Shown: positions 30,175 to 38,153 of the stretch, piece by piece
Numbering within the stretch: the stretch's first letter is position 1
Layout: the number at the start of each line of letters is the position of its first letter
From: Desulfosporosinus youngiae DSM 17734
GTDB lineage: Bacteria > Bacillota > Desulfitobacteriia > Desulfitobacteriales > Desulfitobacteriaceae
DNA length: 64,000 bases
Assembly (NCBI RefSeq): GCF_000244895.1
Contig: NZ_CM001441.1
Coordinates: 3,740,226-3,804,225 of the forward strand
Direction: 5' to 3'
The notes under the pieces: generated by a model
Told to the model about the DNA's origin: nothing
Databases searched by the model: none
Seen by the model: only the letters and a program-made list of their open reading frames with translations
Position numbers and translations under genes: made by a program

Positions 30175-30679
30175 ATGCTTCACCCCTATTACTGAGTAAT
30201 AAGGATATTTTTGCTGAAATCCATGGTATTAGAAACCAGGGTTTTCTTGAACATTGATAAATCATTCGATCTTTTGCTAAGTGAAATATCTGCTAAAAAA
30301 TCCGGATAAATGTCATGGAGTCGGTCAATATAGCGTATTCTTGGCCTTCTTTCCCGCTTTCCATTCCTTCCAGTTTTACGGATCTTCTGACTCAATAAAA
30401 ATATACCTCTCCAATCTAGTTCTTTAAAAAAGCGTGTTACACGAAAATTAATAAAAACATTGATAAACAGGAATTTTGTGCAGTATAATAACAGAGGAAA
30501 CGTATAATTCATGTTTACGTAGGTTCGACAATCAGATCCATAAGCCTCATTTTTCTTACCAATATTAAATATAAACAAACAAAGCTATTATCCAACATTT
30601 GAATGTTCCCGAGATAATCAGATAACAGTCAATGGTGCTGGTTTTAACGGTAAATTCAAGATTTAAAATTAAAAAACGA

Positions 30680-30859
30680 ATCTCCGAGCCGGGATGAACC
30701 TAAAGAGCAATCTATGGACACCGGACAGGGTCTAGAACCCTCGGGGTATACTTGGAAACGGGTATGCCTTCACGTTTTGAAAAGGAGGTGGATTAAAGCC
30801 AACTGGATTTAAAATCAGTTATGGCTCCGCTTTCTATTGGCGGAGCCATTTATTTTTTT
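30680..30859 (+). ncRNA. structured RNA or leader with terminator
   Basis: Seen in order: a GGGT-CTAG-AACCC hairpin region (30728-30740), a 10-bp stem GGTATACTTG/CGGGTATGCC (30745-30768) closed by a GAAA tetraloop, an AAAAGGAGGTGG tract (30779-30790), an imperfect stem AGCC-AACTG/CAGTT-AT-GGCT (30797-30825), and a terminator: ATGGCTCCGC and GCGGAGCCAT (30821-30849) followed by TTATTTTTTT. The next gene starts 43 bases later. It could be a stand-alone RNA, an attenuated leader, or the right end/omega-RNA of an IS200/IS605-type element without its tnpB. Upstream stretch 30175-30680 has no gene I trust. Confidence 0.55.
30821..30859 (+). terminator. intrinsic terminator before the coiled-coil gene
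   Basis: A perfect 10-bp GC-rich stem with a 9-base loop and a run of seven T. It faces the gene at 30902 and would stop any transcript coming from the left, so that gene is either attenuated or has a promoter within the last 40 bases. Confidence 0.9.
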
Positions 30860-30901
30860 CGAGTACCAATGCATTTCAAAATTGTTAGGTGGTGAATTTC
30901 A

Positions 30902-32440
30902 TTGGCAAGTATAAAAATGAAACAAGTCATGGAATTTTTCTCAGAGAATCATGATATTGACCTAAATGATGCAGAAGAATATTTTATGGCAATTATTTCT
31001 GTGGGATTGTCTTTAAATAAGGAAATGAGAAAAGATATAGCTTCCATTTATAATCAGAATAAATTAATGTTCTTTGAAAACGCTAAAAACTTTTCAGGAT
31101 ATAATCATGTCTTACTAAGTAACGGTGACTTGGAACAAGAAATTTATGCTAAAAAAACTTTGGGTATTTTACTAAGCGCCGAACAATCCGAGCTGATAAA
31201 AGTGAAGGTCTTACGGCTCATCAAGAAATATTACAAAGATGTATATATTCATGCTCAAAATAATAATTACGATGGATTTAGAAAAAATTTGCCAGCAATA
31301 GAAGACACCAATAAAAACCTCAAGTTAACTGAAACGCTGATTGTTTTATATTTTTACACCATGAAACAAATGAATGAAAATTTACTCAACCTGCAAGTTG
31401 TGGAAAACGCATTTAATGTGGCAAGTTTGTTTATTAACATTAACCCTATTAATACTGATATTGAAAGTGAATTAAAAAGAGAAAATAGATTAGCCAAAGT
31501 AAAACAGATAGTCAAGAATGAACTTGGAGTAATAAAAAATTCCTCAGATATTCTTTATAGTAAGAATAAAGAGATAAAAAATATTGTAAGTTGTTTACGC
31601 AATCTCCTTTTAATCCATAAATTAGATGTTGATTCCATTTCTCCTAAGCTTAACCAAAATGATTTAGATAAAGTTATGCTGGCATTTATAAAAACTACGA
31701 GAAAATCGGAATTTGATAAAACTCAGGTTGTGCAATCATTCGGTGCCGGATATATTGTAAAAATGCTGCTTAATGAATACTTAAGAGCAAGGGAACTTTA
31801 TCTTACTTATAGTGATGAAGATGCCCTATATTCCGAATTGAAAGCTCTTAAGGAGAAGTTAGATATTGCATCATCAGAAAAAGACACTGTTGAAATCCAG
31901 GCACAAAAACTAAAAAGTGAGATTGAAAATTATGAGTTTAAACTGAAAAATGCCTTATCTGAGCAAAGCAGATTTTATGAAGCACAAATTAATGAGCTAA
32001 ATAAGAAGATCGATAAACTTAAAATAAACCTAAATACTGAAATGAAAAATAGACAGGAACTTTTTCAACTTCGGGAGTTTTTCATCGATCTTAAAAATGA
32101 TTATTTACCCACAGAGACTTCATTAGATTTATCGAAGTTTATCACCAATAAGAAGCTCTTAATCATCGGAGGGACCCCAAGTTGGAGAAAACGGTTAAAG
32201 GCTAAATTTCCCACAATTCTTACGATAGATGGCTTTAATGACAAGATTGAATTTAGAAGTTTTGGAGAGATAGATTTTGTTCTCTTTTATTCAAAATATA
32301 TGAGCCACAAAACCTATTATAAAACTGTCGATTTCATAAGAGCAAATGATATTCCGGCAGGTTATATTGGTAAAACAAATATCGATTTAGTCGAATTAGA
32401 AATAGCTGAAGAATTAAATAAGAGATTAGCAGCTCATTAG
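30902..32440 (+). CDS. coiled-coil protein with DUF2325-like C-terminus
   Basis: 512 residues from TTG 30902 (AGGTGGTG upstream); ATG 30917 is possible. Residues 1-300 are helical and Lys/Asn-rich without known motifs, 305-395 form a coiled coil (LKALKEKLDIASSEKDTVE), and the last about 95 residues (KKLLIIGGTPSWRKRLKAKF, IDFVLFYSKYMSHKTYYKTV, RANDIPAGYIGKTN) match the small Rossmann-like DUF2325 pattern. The gene is clearly more AT-rich than its surroundings and stands alone, so it was probably acquired by transfer. No function is known to me; a defence or stress role is a guess. Confidence 0.75.
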   Translation: MASIKMKQVMEFFSENHDIDLNDAEEYFMAIISVGLSLNKEMRKDIASIYNQNKLMFFENAKNFSGYNHVLLSNGDLEQEIYAKKTLGILLSAEQSELIKVKVLRLIKKYYKDVYIHAQNNNYDGFRKNLPAIEDTNKNLKLTETLIVLYFYTMKQMNENLLNLQVVENAFNVASLFININPINTDIESELKRENRLAKVKQIVKNELGVIKNSSDILYSKNKEIKNIVSCLRNLLLIHKLDVDSISPKLNQNDLDKVMLAFIKTTRKSEFDKTQVVQSFGAGYIVKMLLNEYLRARELYLTYSDEDALYSELKALKEKLDIASSEKDTVEIQAQKLKSEIENYEFKLKNALSEQSRFYEAQINELNKKIDKLKINLNTEMKNRQELFQLREFFIDLKNDYLPTETSLDLSKFITNKKLLIIGGTPSWRKRLKAKFPTILTIDGFNDKIEFRSFGEIDFVLFYSKYMSHKTYYKTVDFIRANDIPAGYIGKTNIDLVELEIAEELNKRLAAH

Positions 32441-32599
32441 TGGGGGTTTGATCATGATTTCCAAAGTGTATCAATAATTTCGTCCGTAAGGTGCATCCAT
32501 TTTGTCTATTTTCAGCGTAAACCTATTGCTATATGGGGAGTTATCTATTCAGTGATCATCCATAAAAAAACCGTACACAACCCTTCCTGCACTGGAATA

Positions 32600-32770
32600 C
32601 GGCGAATACCCTAAGGGCCTGCTCTTTCTCCTGCATGGCCTGGCTCCCTATCTTTCAAGGCCTGCTGGAGCTCCTGTTTCGTCATGCCGGCCACATCGTT
32701 TTGGGCGATGAATTCCTTCCGCTCCTCTTCCGATAATCCCAGAAGGAGTAAACTTAAGTCAATTCACTCA
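32600..32770 (-). pseudogene. DUF3102 gene remnant, C-terminal piece
   Basis: Minus strand reads LLLLGLSEEERKEFIAQNDV, AGMTKQELQQALKDRE, then shifts to QAMQEKEQALR. This is the C-terminal part of a DUF3102 protein; the part up to the first piece is missing. The rest of 32441-32844 shows no gene. Confidence 0.6.
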
Positions 32771-32844
32771 AAAACACCTCAACTTGGCTATTTTCTGTAA
32801 ATTTTCAGGTAAACCCAGCCCGCATAAGTAGCAGCAACAAACCC

Positions 32845-33369
32845 TTACTTTGAATCTTTTCTTTGCACTCCAATTGATTGTGTATCTTGTGACGATAGCT
32901 CGCTTATCCTCTCATCAATGACACGCTTTCCTTCAATTGAATTTATATACTCTCTGATCTCATCCCTTATAGAATTAGTTTTATCAAATGATGATTTTTT
33001 TGTTCTTTCTGTTTTGAACCCAATTAGTGCTATTGCGATACCTAAGCTAACTAATGTAATAGCGTCACTCAATGCATTAACTTGTTTTACAGGAATATTG
33101 ATTTTCAGATAGGGTAAAACGATTACAGCTATCAGTGAACCCGCAAGGAGGACTGAAGGTAGGTGATTTAATGTTTTATTCAGTTTAACCTCTCTCTTTA
33201 CTGCTATACCTTCGATGTAGAACTCTATTAGGTCAGATAATATTAGAAAAAACGCTGCAAGCGAAACATATAGCAACCACTTCCCAGTTGCATTTATAAA
33301 GGGTGTAAGTCTTAGCACTGATAATAAAATAAAACAAAATCCAGCGAATTTTGTAAACGTTATGGTCAA
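32845..33369 (-). CDS. hypothetical membrane protein
   Basis: 174 residues with about four membrane helices (FAGFCFILLSVLRL, WLLYVSLAAFFLILSDLIEF, VLLAGSLIAVIVLPYL, AITLVSLGIAIALIGF) and a charged C-terminal tail (about 120-174, SIRDEIREYINSIEGKRVI). I do not recognise a family. AT-rich and monocistronic in an accessory region. Confidence 0.6.
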   Translation of the reverse strand: MTITFTKFAGFCFILLSVLRLTPFINATGKWLLYVSLAAFFLILSDLIEFYIEGIAVKREVKLNKTLNHLPSVLLAGSLIAVIVLPYLKINIPVKQVNALSDAITLVSLGIAIALIGFKTERTKKSSFDKTNSIRDEIREYINSIEGKRVIDERISELSSQDTQSIGVQRKDSK

Positions 33370-33586
33370 GCAATGTTTCCCCCTTTATCTTATTGACCTT
33401 GGTAATTGAAATAATTGTTTTGGCCACCGACTCGTTTTGACTACAACATCCTTGATGTGCTATTCCTTTACCTCCTTTAGGTTTATATATTATTGTGCAT
33501 ACCCCGGTTTCTTGTACAAGCGTTTAGCTCAAATATAAATTCAATATTTACTGTAATTTTAGAAAGACAGAAAATAATTACAAAGC

Positions 33587-34735
33587 TCAATCCCCGTTTC
33601 GCATGTTACTAATGACTGAAGGAATCGTTTCCAGCAGATAATCCATATCCTCTTCACTGTTATGTTCATTCAGACTAATCCTCAGGCTGCCATAAGCAAG
33701 GGACTCCGATGCGCCGGTTGCCAGCAGTATCCGGGAAGGGTTGATGGAGCCTGCAGTGCATGCGCTTGCCGAGCTTGCCAAGATACCTGCCTTGCTTAAG
33801 GTGGTTACCAGGGGCTTTTTGTCCATTCCCGCAAAGGCAAACGATGCCATACCGGGCAGGCGGTTTTCAGGATCCCCCGTCAAATAGGAGCCGGGGATTT
33901 TCAATATCCCCTGAATCAACCTGTCCCTCATCGCAACAACCTTCCGGTTCTTTTCTGCCATGGTTGCCACGGCTTCTTCCAAGGCAGCGGCCATACCCAC
34001 GATGCCAGGAACATTTTCCGTCCCTGCCCTTGAACCCTTTTCCTGACCTCCTCCATGGATCAGGGGCGGCAGAATCCGCCCGATTTTTACGAACAAGGCG
34101 CCCACACCCTTGGGTCCCTGGAATTTGTGCGCAGACATGGAAAGCAGGTCAACGTTCAAATCCCTAACGTCAATTTTCACCTGTCCTACAGCCTGCACCG
34201 CGTCGGTGTGAAAAAGCACATTCCGCTGACGGGCAACCTGACACAGGTCCTTTATGGGCAATATAGTGCCGATTTCGTTGTTGGCCATCATGATGCTCAC
34301 TAAAACGGTGTCCTCCCGGATCGCCTCTGCCAGCTGTTCCGGTGTTATCCGGCCATAGTAGTCCACAGGGAGGTAGGTTACCTCATACCCTTGTTTTTCC
34401 AGAGCTTCCGCAGTCTTGAGCACAGCGTTATGCTCGATCGAGGTGGTGATGATGTGCTTTCCTTTGGAACTGCGCTGGGCCACCGCTCCCAGAATGGCCC
34501 AGTTGTCTGATTCTGTCCCCCCTGAGGTGAAGAAGATCTCATTGTTCTTAGCGCCTATGGCCTTGGCGATCATCCTTCGTGAGCGTTCTACCCCAGCTTT
34601 GGCATTCACTCCGTACTCATGAATCGCTGAAGGATTGGCAAAGGTGTCTCCAAAATACGGCAGCATGGCCTGGAAAGCAGTAGTGGATAGCGCAGTCGTC
34701 GCTGCATGGTCAACATATACCTTTCTTAATCCCAT
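33587..34735 (-). CDS. NifS/IscS-like cysteine desulfurase
   Basis: 382 residues from ATG 34735, which has GGGAGG eight to nine bases upstream. The frame runs on upstream into a TetR fragment but that is not part of the protein. Seen: VYVDHAATT, the PLP lysine in SAHKFQGPKGVGALF, the GTEN motif in SRAGTENVPG, and the active cysteine in SSASACTAGS. The enzyme removes sulfur from cysteine for Fe-S clusters or tRNA thiolation. No iscU or thiI is next to it, so the acceptor is unknown. Confidence 0.93.
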   Translation of the reverse strand: MGLRKVYVDHAATTALSTTAFQAMLPYFGDTFANPSAIHEYGVNAKAGVERSRRMIAKAIGAKNNEIFFTSGGTESDNWAILGAVAQRSSKGKHIITTSIEHNAVLKTAEALEKQGYEVTYLPVDYYGRITPEQLAEAIREDTVLVSIMMANNEIGTILPIKDLCQVARQRNVLFHTDAVQAVGQVKIDVRDLNVDLLSMSAHKFQGPKGVGALFVKIGRILPPLIHGGGQEKGSRAGTENVPGIVGMAAALEEAVATMAEKNRKVVAMRDRLIQGILKIPGSYLTGDPENRLPGMASFAFAGMDKKPLVTTLSKAGILASSASACTAGSINPSRILLATGASESLAYGSLRISLNEHNSEEDMDYLLETIPSVISNMRNGD

Positions 34736-34741
34736 CACTTT

Positions 34742-34987
34742 ATAACCTCCCTCTTCCCTCTTATCTAACCCCAAGGTCCGAATAAAAAAACGCCTGACCC
34801 CGTCATTCAGGAATACAATCCCGCCGCTAGCTCCGATATCCTGAATGACTTCCGACAGAGTCTGGTCCAGCAGATCAAACTTGTCCTTGTAGTACAGATA
34901 AAAGGTCCCCCGGTTGATGTTGGCCCTTGTGATGATATCTTTCACCGCTAAGGCCTCAAATCCCTTTTCATCGATCAGAATTACCCA
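34742..34987 (-). pseudogene. TetR-family regulator remnant
   Basis: The frame reads KGFEALAVKDIITRANINRG and TFYLYYKDKFDLLDQTLSE, the TetR helix-turn-helix, then only about 35 further residues (FFIRTLGLDKREE) before running into nifS. The start and nearly the whole ligand domain are missing. It is joined to a DUF3102 fragment on its other side. Confidence 0.75.
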
Positions 34988-35070
34988 AAGCTAAGTAAAG
35001 TATCGAGGTCAAATTCGGCACTGGTGACCAATTTGAGCTGCTCTGTCCGTCGGAGAAGCTAGACCCATAC
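34985..35070 (-). pseudogene. DUF3102 gene remnant, copy 3
   Basis: Minus strand reads YGSSFSDGQSSSNWSPVPNL then TSILYLALG, matching the middle of copy 1 (YGFSFPDG...) at 24.4 kb but diverged. It sits between a TetR fragment and a frameshifted small gene, both cut at the joints. Confidence 0.5.
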
Positions 35071-35211
35071 TCTTAGCCGCTATCACCATTCTTGGAAATA
35101 AATCAGGGTGTGCCGTTACGTTTATACCTAAACGTGAGAATAATCATTTATGCTCTTCTTTATTTCATCATCTATTTTACTTTTCTTTTTGAAGAAATCG
35201 AATATGCCCAT
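35071..35211 (-). pseudogene. frameshifted small gene, 5' part
   Basis: A strong site (AAAGGAGGG) precedes ATG 35211. The frame gives MGIFDFFKKKSKIDDEIKKS and stops after 27 codons at 35128; dropping the frame by one base continues as GINVTAHPDLFPRMVIAAKS up to the DUF3102 joint. So a one-base frameshift and a deletion removed the gene. The family is not recognised. Confidence 0.5.
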
Positions 35212-35272
35212 TTGCGTCCCTCCTTTACATTATTGGCTCATAACCACCAACTATCGGTATCCCCTTGGCAAA

Positions 35273-35497
35273 TTAATCAGAGAAATTTGCAAATAGATTC
35301 TTCAATTCTGATTTATCATAAATCTCTTCGTCACTAATGAATTTCTCTATTTCAATATTCCCATCTGAAAAGAATTCTACCTCCCACCTTTGTCCTGGCA
35401 CAGCGATTTCAACCATAATGCTATCCCTAACTTTGTTTAAACGGTAGTAGCTTTTGCGGTTTTCTAATTCATTAAGAAATTCAATGATTTCATTCAT
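35273..35497 (-). CDS. small immunity-like protein
   Basis: 74 residues, ribosome site GGAGAAG. It reads MNEIIEFLNELENRKSYYRL, then NKVRDSIMVEIAVPGQRWEV and EFFSDGNIEIEKF. Such short proteins are common as presumed immunity proteins beside polymorphic (Rhs/WapA-type) toxins; I know the pattern but not a proven function. No toxin gene is in the window. It appears intact, while its upstream neighbours are broken. Confidence 0.65.
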   Translation of the reverse strand: MNEIIEFLNELENRKSYYRLNKVRDSIMVEIAVPGQRWEVEFFSDGNIEIEKFISDEEIYDKSELKNLFANFSD

Positions 35498-35554
35498 CTT
35501 ACATTCTTCTCCTTAGACAATTTCGCTTTATTGCGCTCTATCAAAGCAAAAGTG

Positions 35555-36243
35555 TCAAGATTCATTGTCCTTTATTTCTATCAATTTTCGTCTGGTATGC
35601 TCAATGAGTTTACCATTGATCGATTCATTTTTTCGTTCTATATCAATCCTATATTTCTTGTCAAATACCTGCGATATAACTTTTTTAGATTGTACCCTTA
35701 ATTCTTCCCAGAGGGGGTTACTCTTTAATTGTTCAATATCCCAATAAAAATCCTCAACATGACCGTCATACTTATCAAGAAATCTATCAAACTCATCCAT
35801 ATCCGTATTTGCCTATCATCAAATACATTGTTATCTAAATAAAATTGCTTTCTATCATTATAGAAATTGCTGAAGTCTTCGAGAATCTCATCACCCGCGT
35901 ACCCTATCCCTATCATATATTTTTGTTCTTTGGCCGGTAAGGACATTGTGACTAATGACATTATTAATTCTTCATAGAAATATTTGATTAAATATTCATT
36001 TTCAGTCGGCTTTCGAACATGAGGAATCATATCCTGCCTGCAAGCGCCGAAATTATTAAAACTCTTCTGCGCCTGGACTAAGCTAACCCTATTGGCTCCG
36101 CCTTCATATATCGGTTTTTCCAGTTGAAGCGGATCATCTTCCCAAAAACAGATCGAGCAAATATCAAAGCTGCCGTCATGATGGGTTTTAACCGGTTTAT
36201 TCTCAAAAGTGTAATAGCCACAACATGGGCATTTATATTTCAT
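35555..36243 (-). pseudogene. CPCC cysteine-rich immunity-like gene with frameshift
   Basis: The first frame (36243-35725) starts with MKYKCPCCGYYTFENKPV, ICSICFWEDDPLQLEKP and GGANRVSLVQAQ, the CPCC zinc-binding domain seen in toxin-linked immunity loci. After RQIRIWM it becomes hydrophobic nonsense (ISMTVMLRIFIGILNN). The overlapping frame (35800-35555) carries a natural-looking continuation: MDEFDRFLDKYDGHVEDFYW and LKSNPLWEELRVQSKK. I read this as one gene of about 220 codons split by a frameshift near 35795. Two overlapping genes cannot be excluded. Confidence 0.55.
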
Positions 36244-36267
36244 TTTTTACCTCTCAAAGTGCAGGCG

Positions 36268-37319
36268 TTAAGTAATAAAGTATTTATCAATAATTTTCTT
36301 TATCTCCGGATGCTCTTTATCGCCCTCTATAAGGTATTCTATAAAGAAATTCTCAACTTCTTCATCTTTTATTTCTGCCAGCAGCCCATAAATCTTATAC
36401 CAAACGGGCGCATAGGAATAGTTCTTACAGAAAAAGAATGCTATTTCTTTAAATTTCGGATTTCTTAAGTAATATAAAGCCACCGCAATATTTAGGGCGT
36501 CTTGGTCTGATACAACTTCCTGATTCGTTAATATACCGTCTAACCTTTCATCCGATGTATCCCCTGCCCATTGTTGCCTTGCGACAGTTAAAGCATCCGG
36601 GAAGACCTTTTCAACTTCCAATATTTCCTGTGGCCATTCATAGTTTTTATCAAAATCAGTATTCCGCATTGATAAGTATTTTTCTGTTTCACCTTTGCTT
36701 AGCTGCCCAAATTTAAATGATTTCATTATTTGTTCTATAGGCGTAATCAACTCATCTGGATCTAAAAGTACGCCATTTATTAATATTCCACCTTTATAAT
36801 TTTGGTTGTCATTCGGTATAGATATTAAACTTGTGGGGATTATAACAAGCGCTTTTAGTTTTTTCTTGTCCATTGCCGCAGCTACAGCCTTATGATGCCC
36901 ATCGAGCAATGCGCACAGATATCCGTCCATATGATAAGCAATCGCCCTATAGCCATCATTAATTCTATAAAACTCAGCCTGCTGATGATTATAGTGGGGC
37001 ACAATTCTGTATCAACGAGTGCATAGTAGCCTGCTGGCAATAATCTCAATAAAAGCTGAAGGTTTTCAAGGGACTTCTCGAGTGATATAAATTTATGATT
37101 CAAAACTTCCCGCAACTCGGATATTACTTTTTGGTCGCTCATTTCAAGACCATATCCGGCAGCAACAAGCTTTTCACGTGTTGGGCAGAAATAGGCTTCA
37201 TCCGCTTGGAATTTTATAAGTGGAGTATCTCCATAGACTAAAGTGGCCAACGCTTCATTTTCTAAATAGCCATACTTAGTGGATAGCAGACCTTTCCCGT
37301 TTTTTACATAGAAAACCAA
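36268..37319 (-). pseudogene. frameshifted gene with ParB-like DGHHKA motif
   Basis: The 5' frame (37319-36882) reads MVFYVKNGKGLLSTKYGYLE, FQADEAYFCPTREKLVAAGY and LLPAGYYALVDTEL. The 3' frame (to 36268) goes on with PHYNHQQAEFYRI, MDGYLCALLDGHHKAVAAAM and a helical C-terminal half. Adding one base in GAATTGTGCCCC near 37005 joins both into one protein of about 350 residues. DGHHKA resembles the sulfiredoxin/ParB-type motif. The function is unknown; position suggests part of the same immunity or accessory island. Confidence 0.6.
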
Positions 37320-37386
37320 TCCATCGCCGCCCCACTAACCCCAAAGACATTGTATAGCATATTATAGGCTCTGAAGCACTGAAATT

Positions 37387-37487
37387 ACTGGCTTTATCGG
37401 CAATGTCATCTGTCATTGATTCTGCCAAAACCCTTTGTTTTCAATGGTTTTAGGCTCGTTCAAGCATGATCACGCACTCAACGTGGC
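37387..37487 (-). pseudogene. 3'-end remnant of a second rlmD copy
   Basis: The region resembles the end and 3' flank of the intact rlmD (58544-58677). The minus strand ends with HVECVIMLERA and a stop, against HVECVVTLEQA in rlmD, and the downstream sequence (CCAAAACCCTTTGTTTTCAA) is also shared. The rest of rlmD is absent. The other parts of 37320-37854 hold only the hairpin at 37772. Confidence 0.7.
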
Positions 37488-37771
37488 TTAAGGATATGAA
37501 AAATATGCCGCCTAAAGCTAGCATCCCCTTGGCGGCAGGATCTGAAACAGCCGCTTTCGCAGGCCAATTTTCTCATCAGTTTGACTCTGCTTTCTCCTTA
37601 CAATTAGTGCAGTGCGGTGAATTTTGCCAACGAATATTTCACCATATGCTTACAACATAATTTATTTTGAAATGCCCGTAAATATGGAGTTTCAATCAAT
37701 CAAATCAGGCTGCTTGTGAAAGCCCTTCATATGACGCCCAAAGGTATTATCAGTCAGAAGCTTTTAGGATG

Positions 37772-37809
37772 ACAAAGCCTGCCCCTTCGTTAATGAGGGC
37801 AGGCTTTGT
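37772..37809. terminator. 13-bp perfect hairpin, likely bidirectional terminator
   Basis: ACAAAGCCTGCCC and its complement flank a 12-base loop. It lies just after the end of the surface-protein operon on the minus strand. T-runs are weak on both sides. Confidence 0.6.
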
Positions 37810-37829
37810 TCGGCTTCCGGCAACCAGGC

Positions 37830-38142
37830 TATCATAGCGCTTAGGTATAGTTGCTCATAATGACCGCCATCTGCTCACATTGGCATTTGCCATCCGTCCG
37901 AGAGCGGTAACGAACATTCCTCTCGTAATGGCGGTGTTCGGGCTGAAGGTAGTGTTGGAAGTGCCGCTGAACAATCCACGGCTTACCACAAACTCAATAT
38001 CTTCCTTTGCCCAATGGCCTGCAATATCCGTAAATGCGGCGCTGACCTGATTGGCTCCCAGGGCCGGAACCGGGATGGGAGCGAAATAGGTGAGGGCGAT
38101 GAGGAGGATCAGGATAAGTCCGTCGGATGCTCTTCTGTTCAT
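37830..38142 (-). pseudogene. SLH-domain gene with internal deletion
   Basis: Start ATG 38142 has TGAGG before it; ATG 38154 overlaps the stop of the giant gene (TAATG). The frame gives a signal peptide (LILILLIALTYFAPIPVPAL) and one SLH domain (AFTDIAGHWAKEDIEFVVSR, NTAITRGMFVTALGRMA). It then ends NVSRWRSL at 37855. In another frame the same bases read MAVIMSNY, a piece of a later SLH repeat, so a deletion removed the middle and shifted frame. It may still make a 95-residue secreted single-SLH protein. Confidence 0.6.
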
Positions 38143-38153
38143 GCTATGCCTCA

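Noticed and set aside
30189-30578. 129-codon minus-strand frame between the acetyltransferase remnant and the structured RNA
   Set aside because: No ribosome site, biased composition without recognisable motifs, and an unnatural mix of hydrophobic and basic residues; probably chance in decayed DNA.
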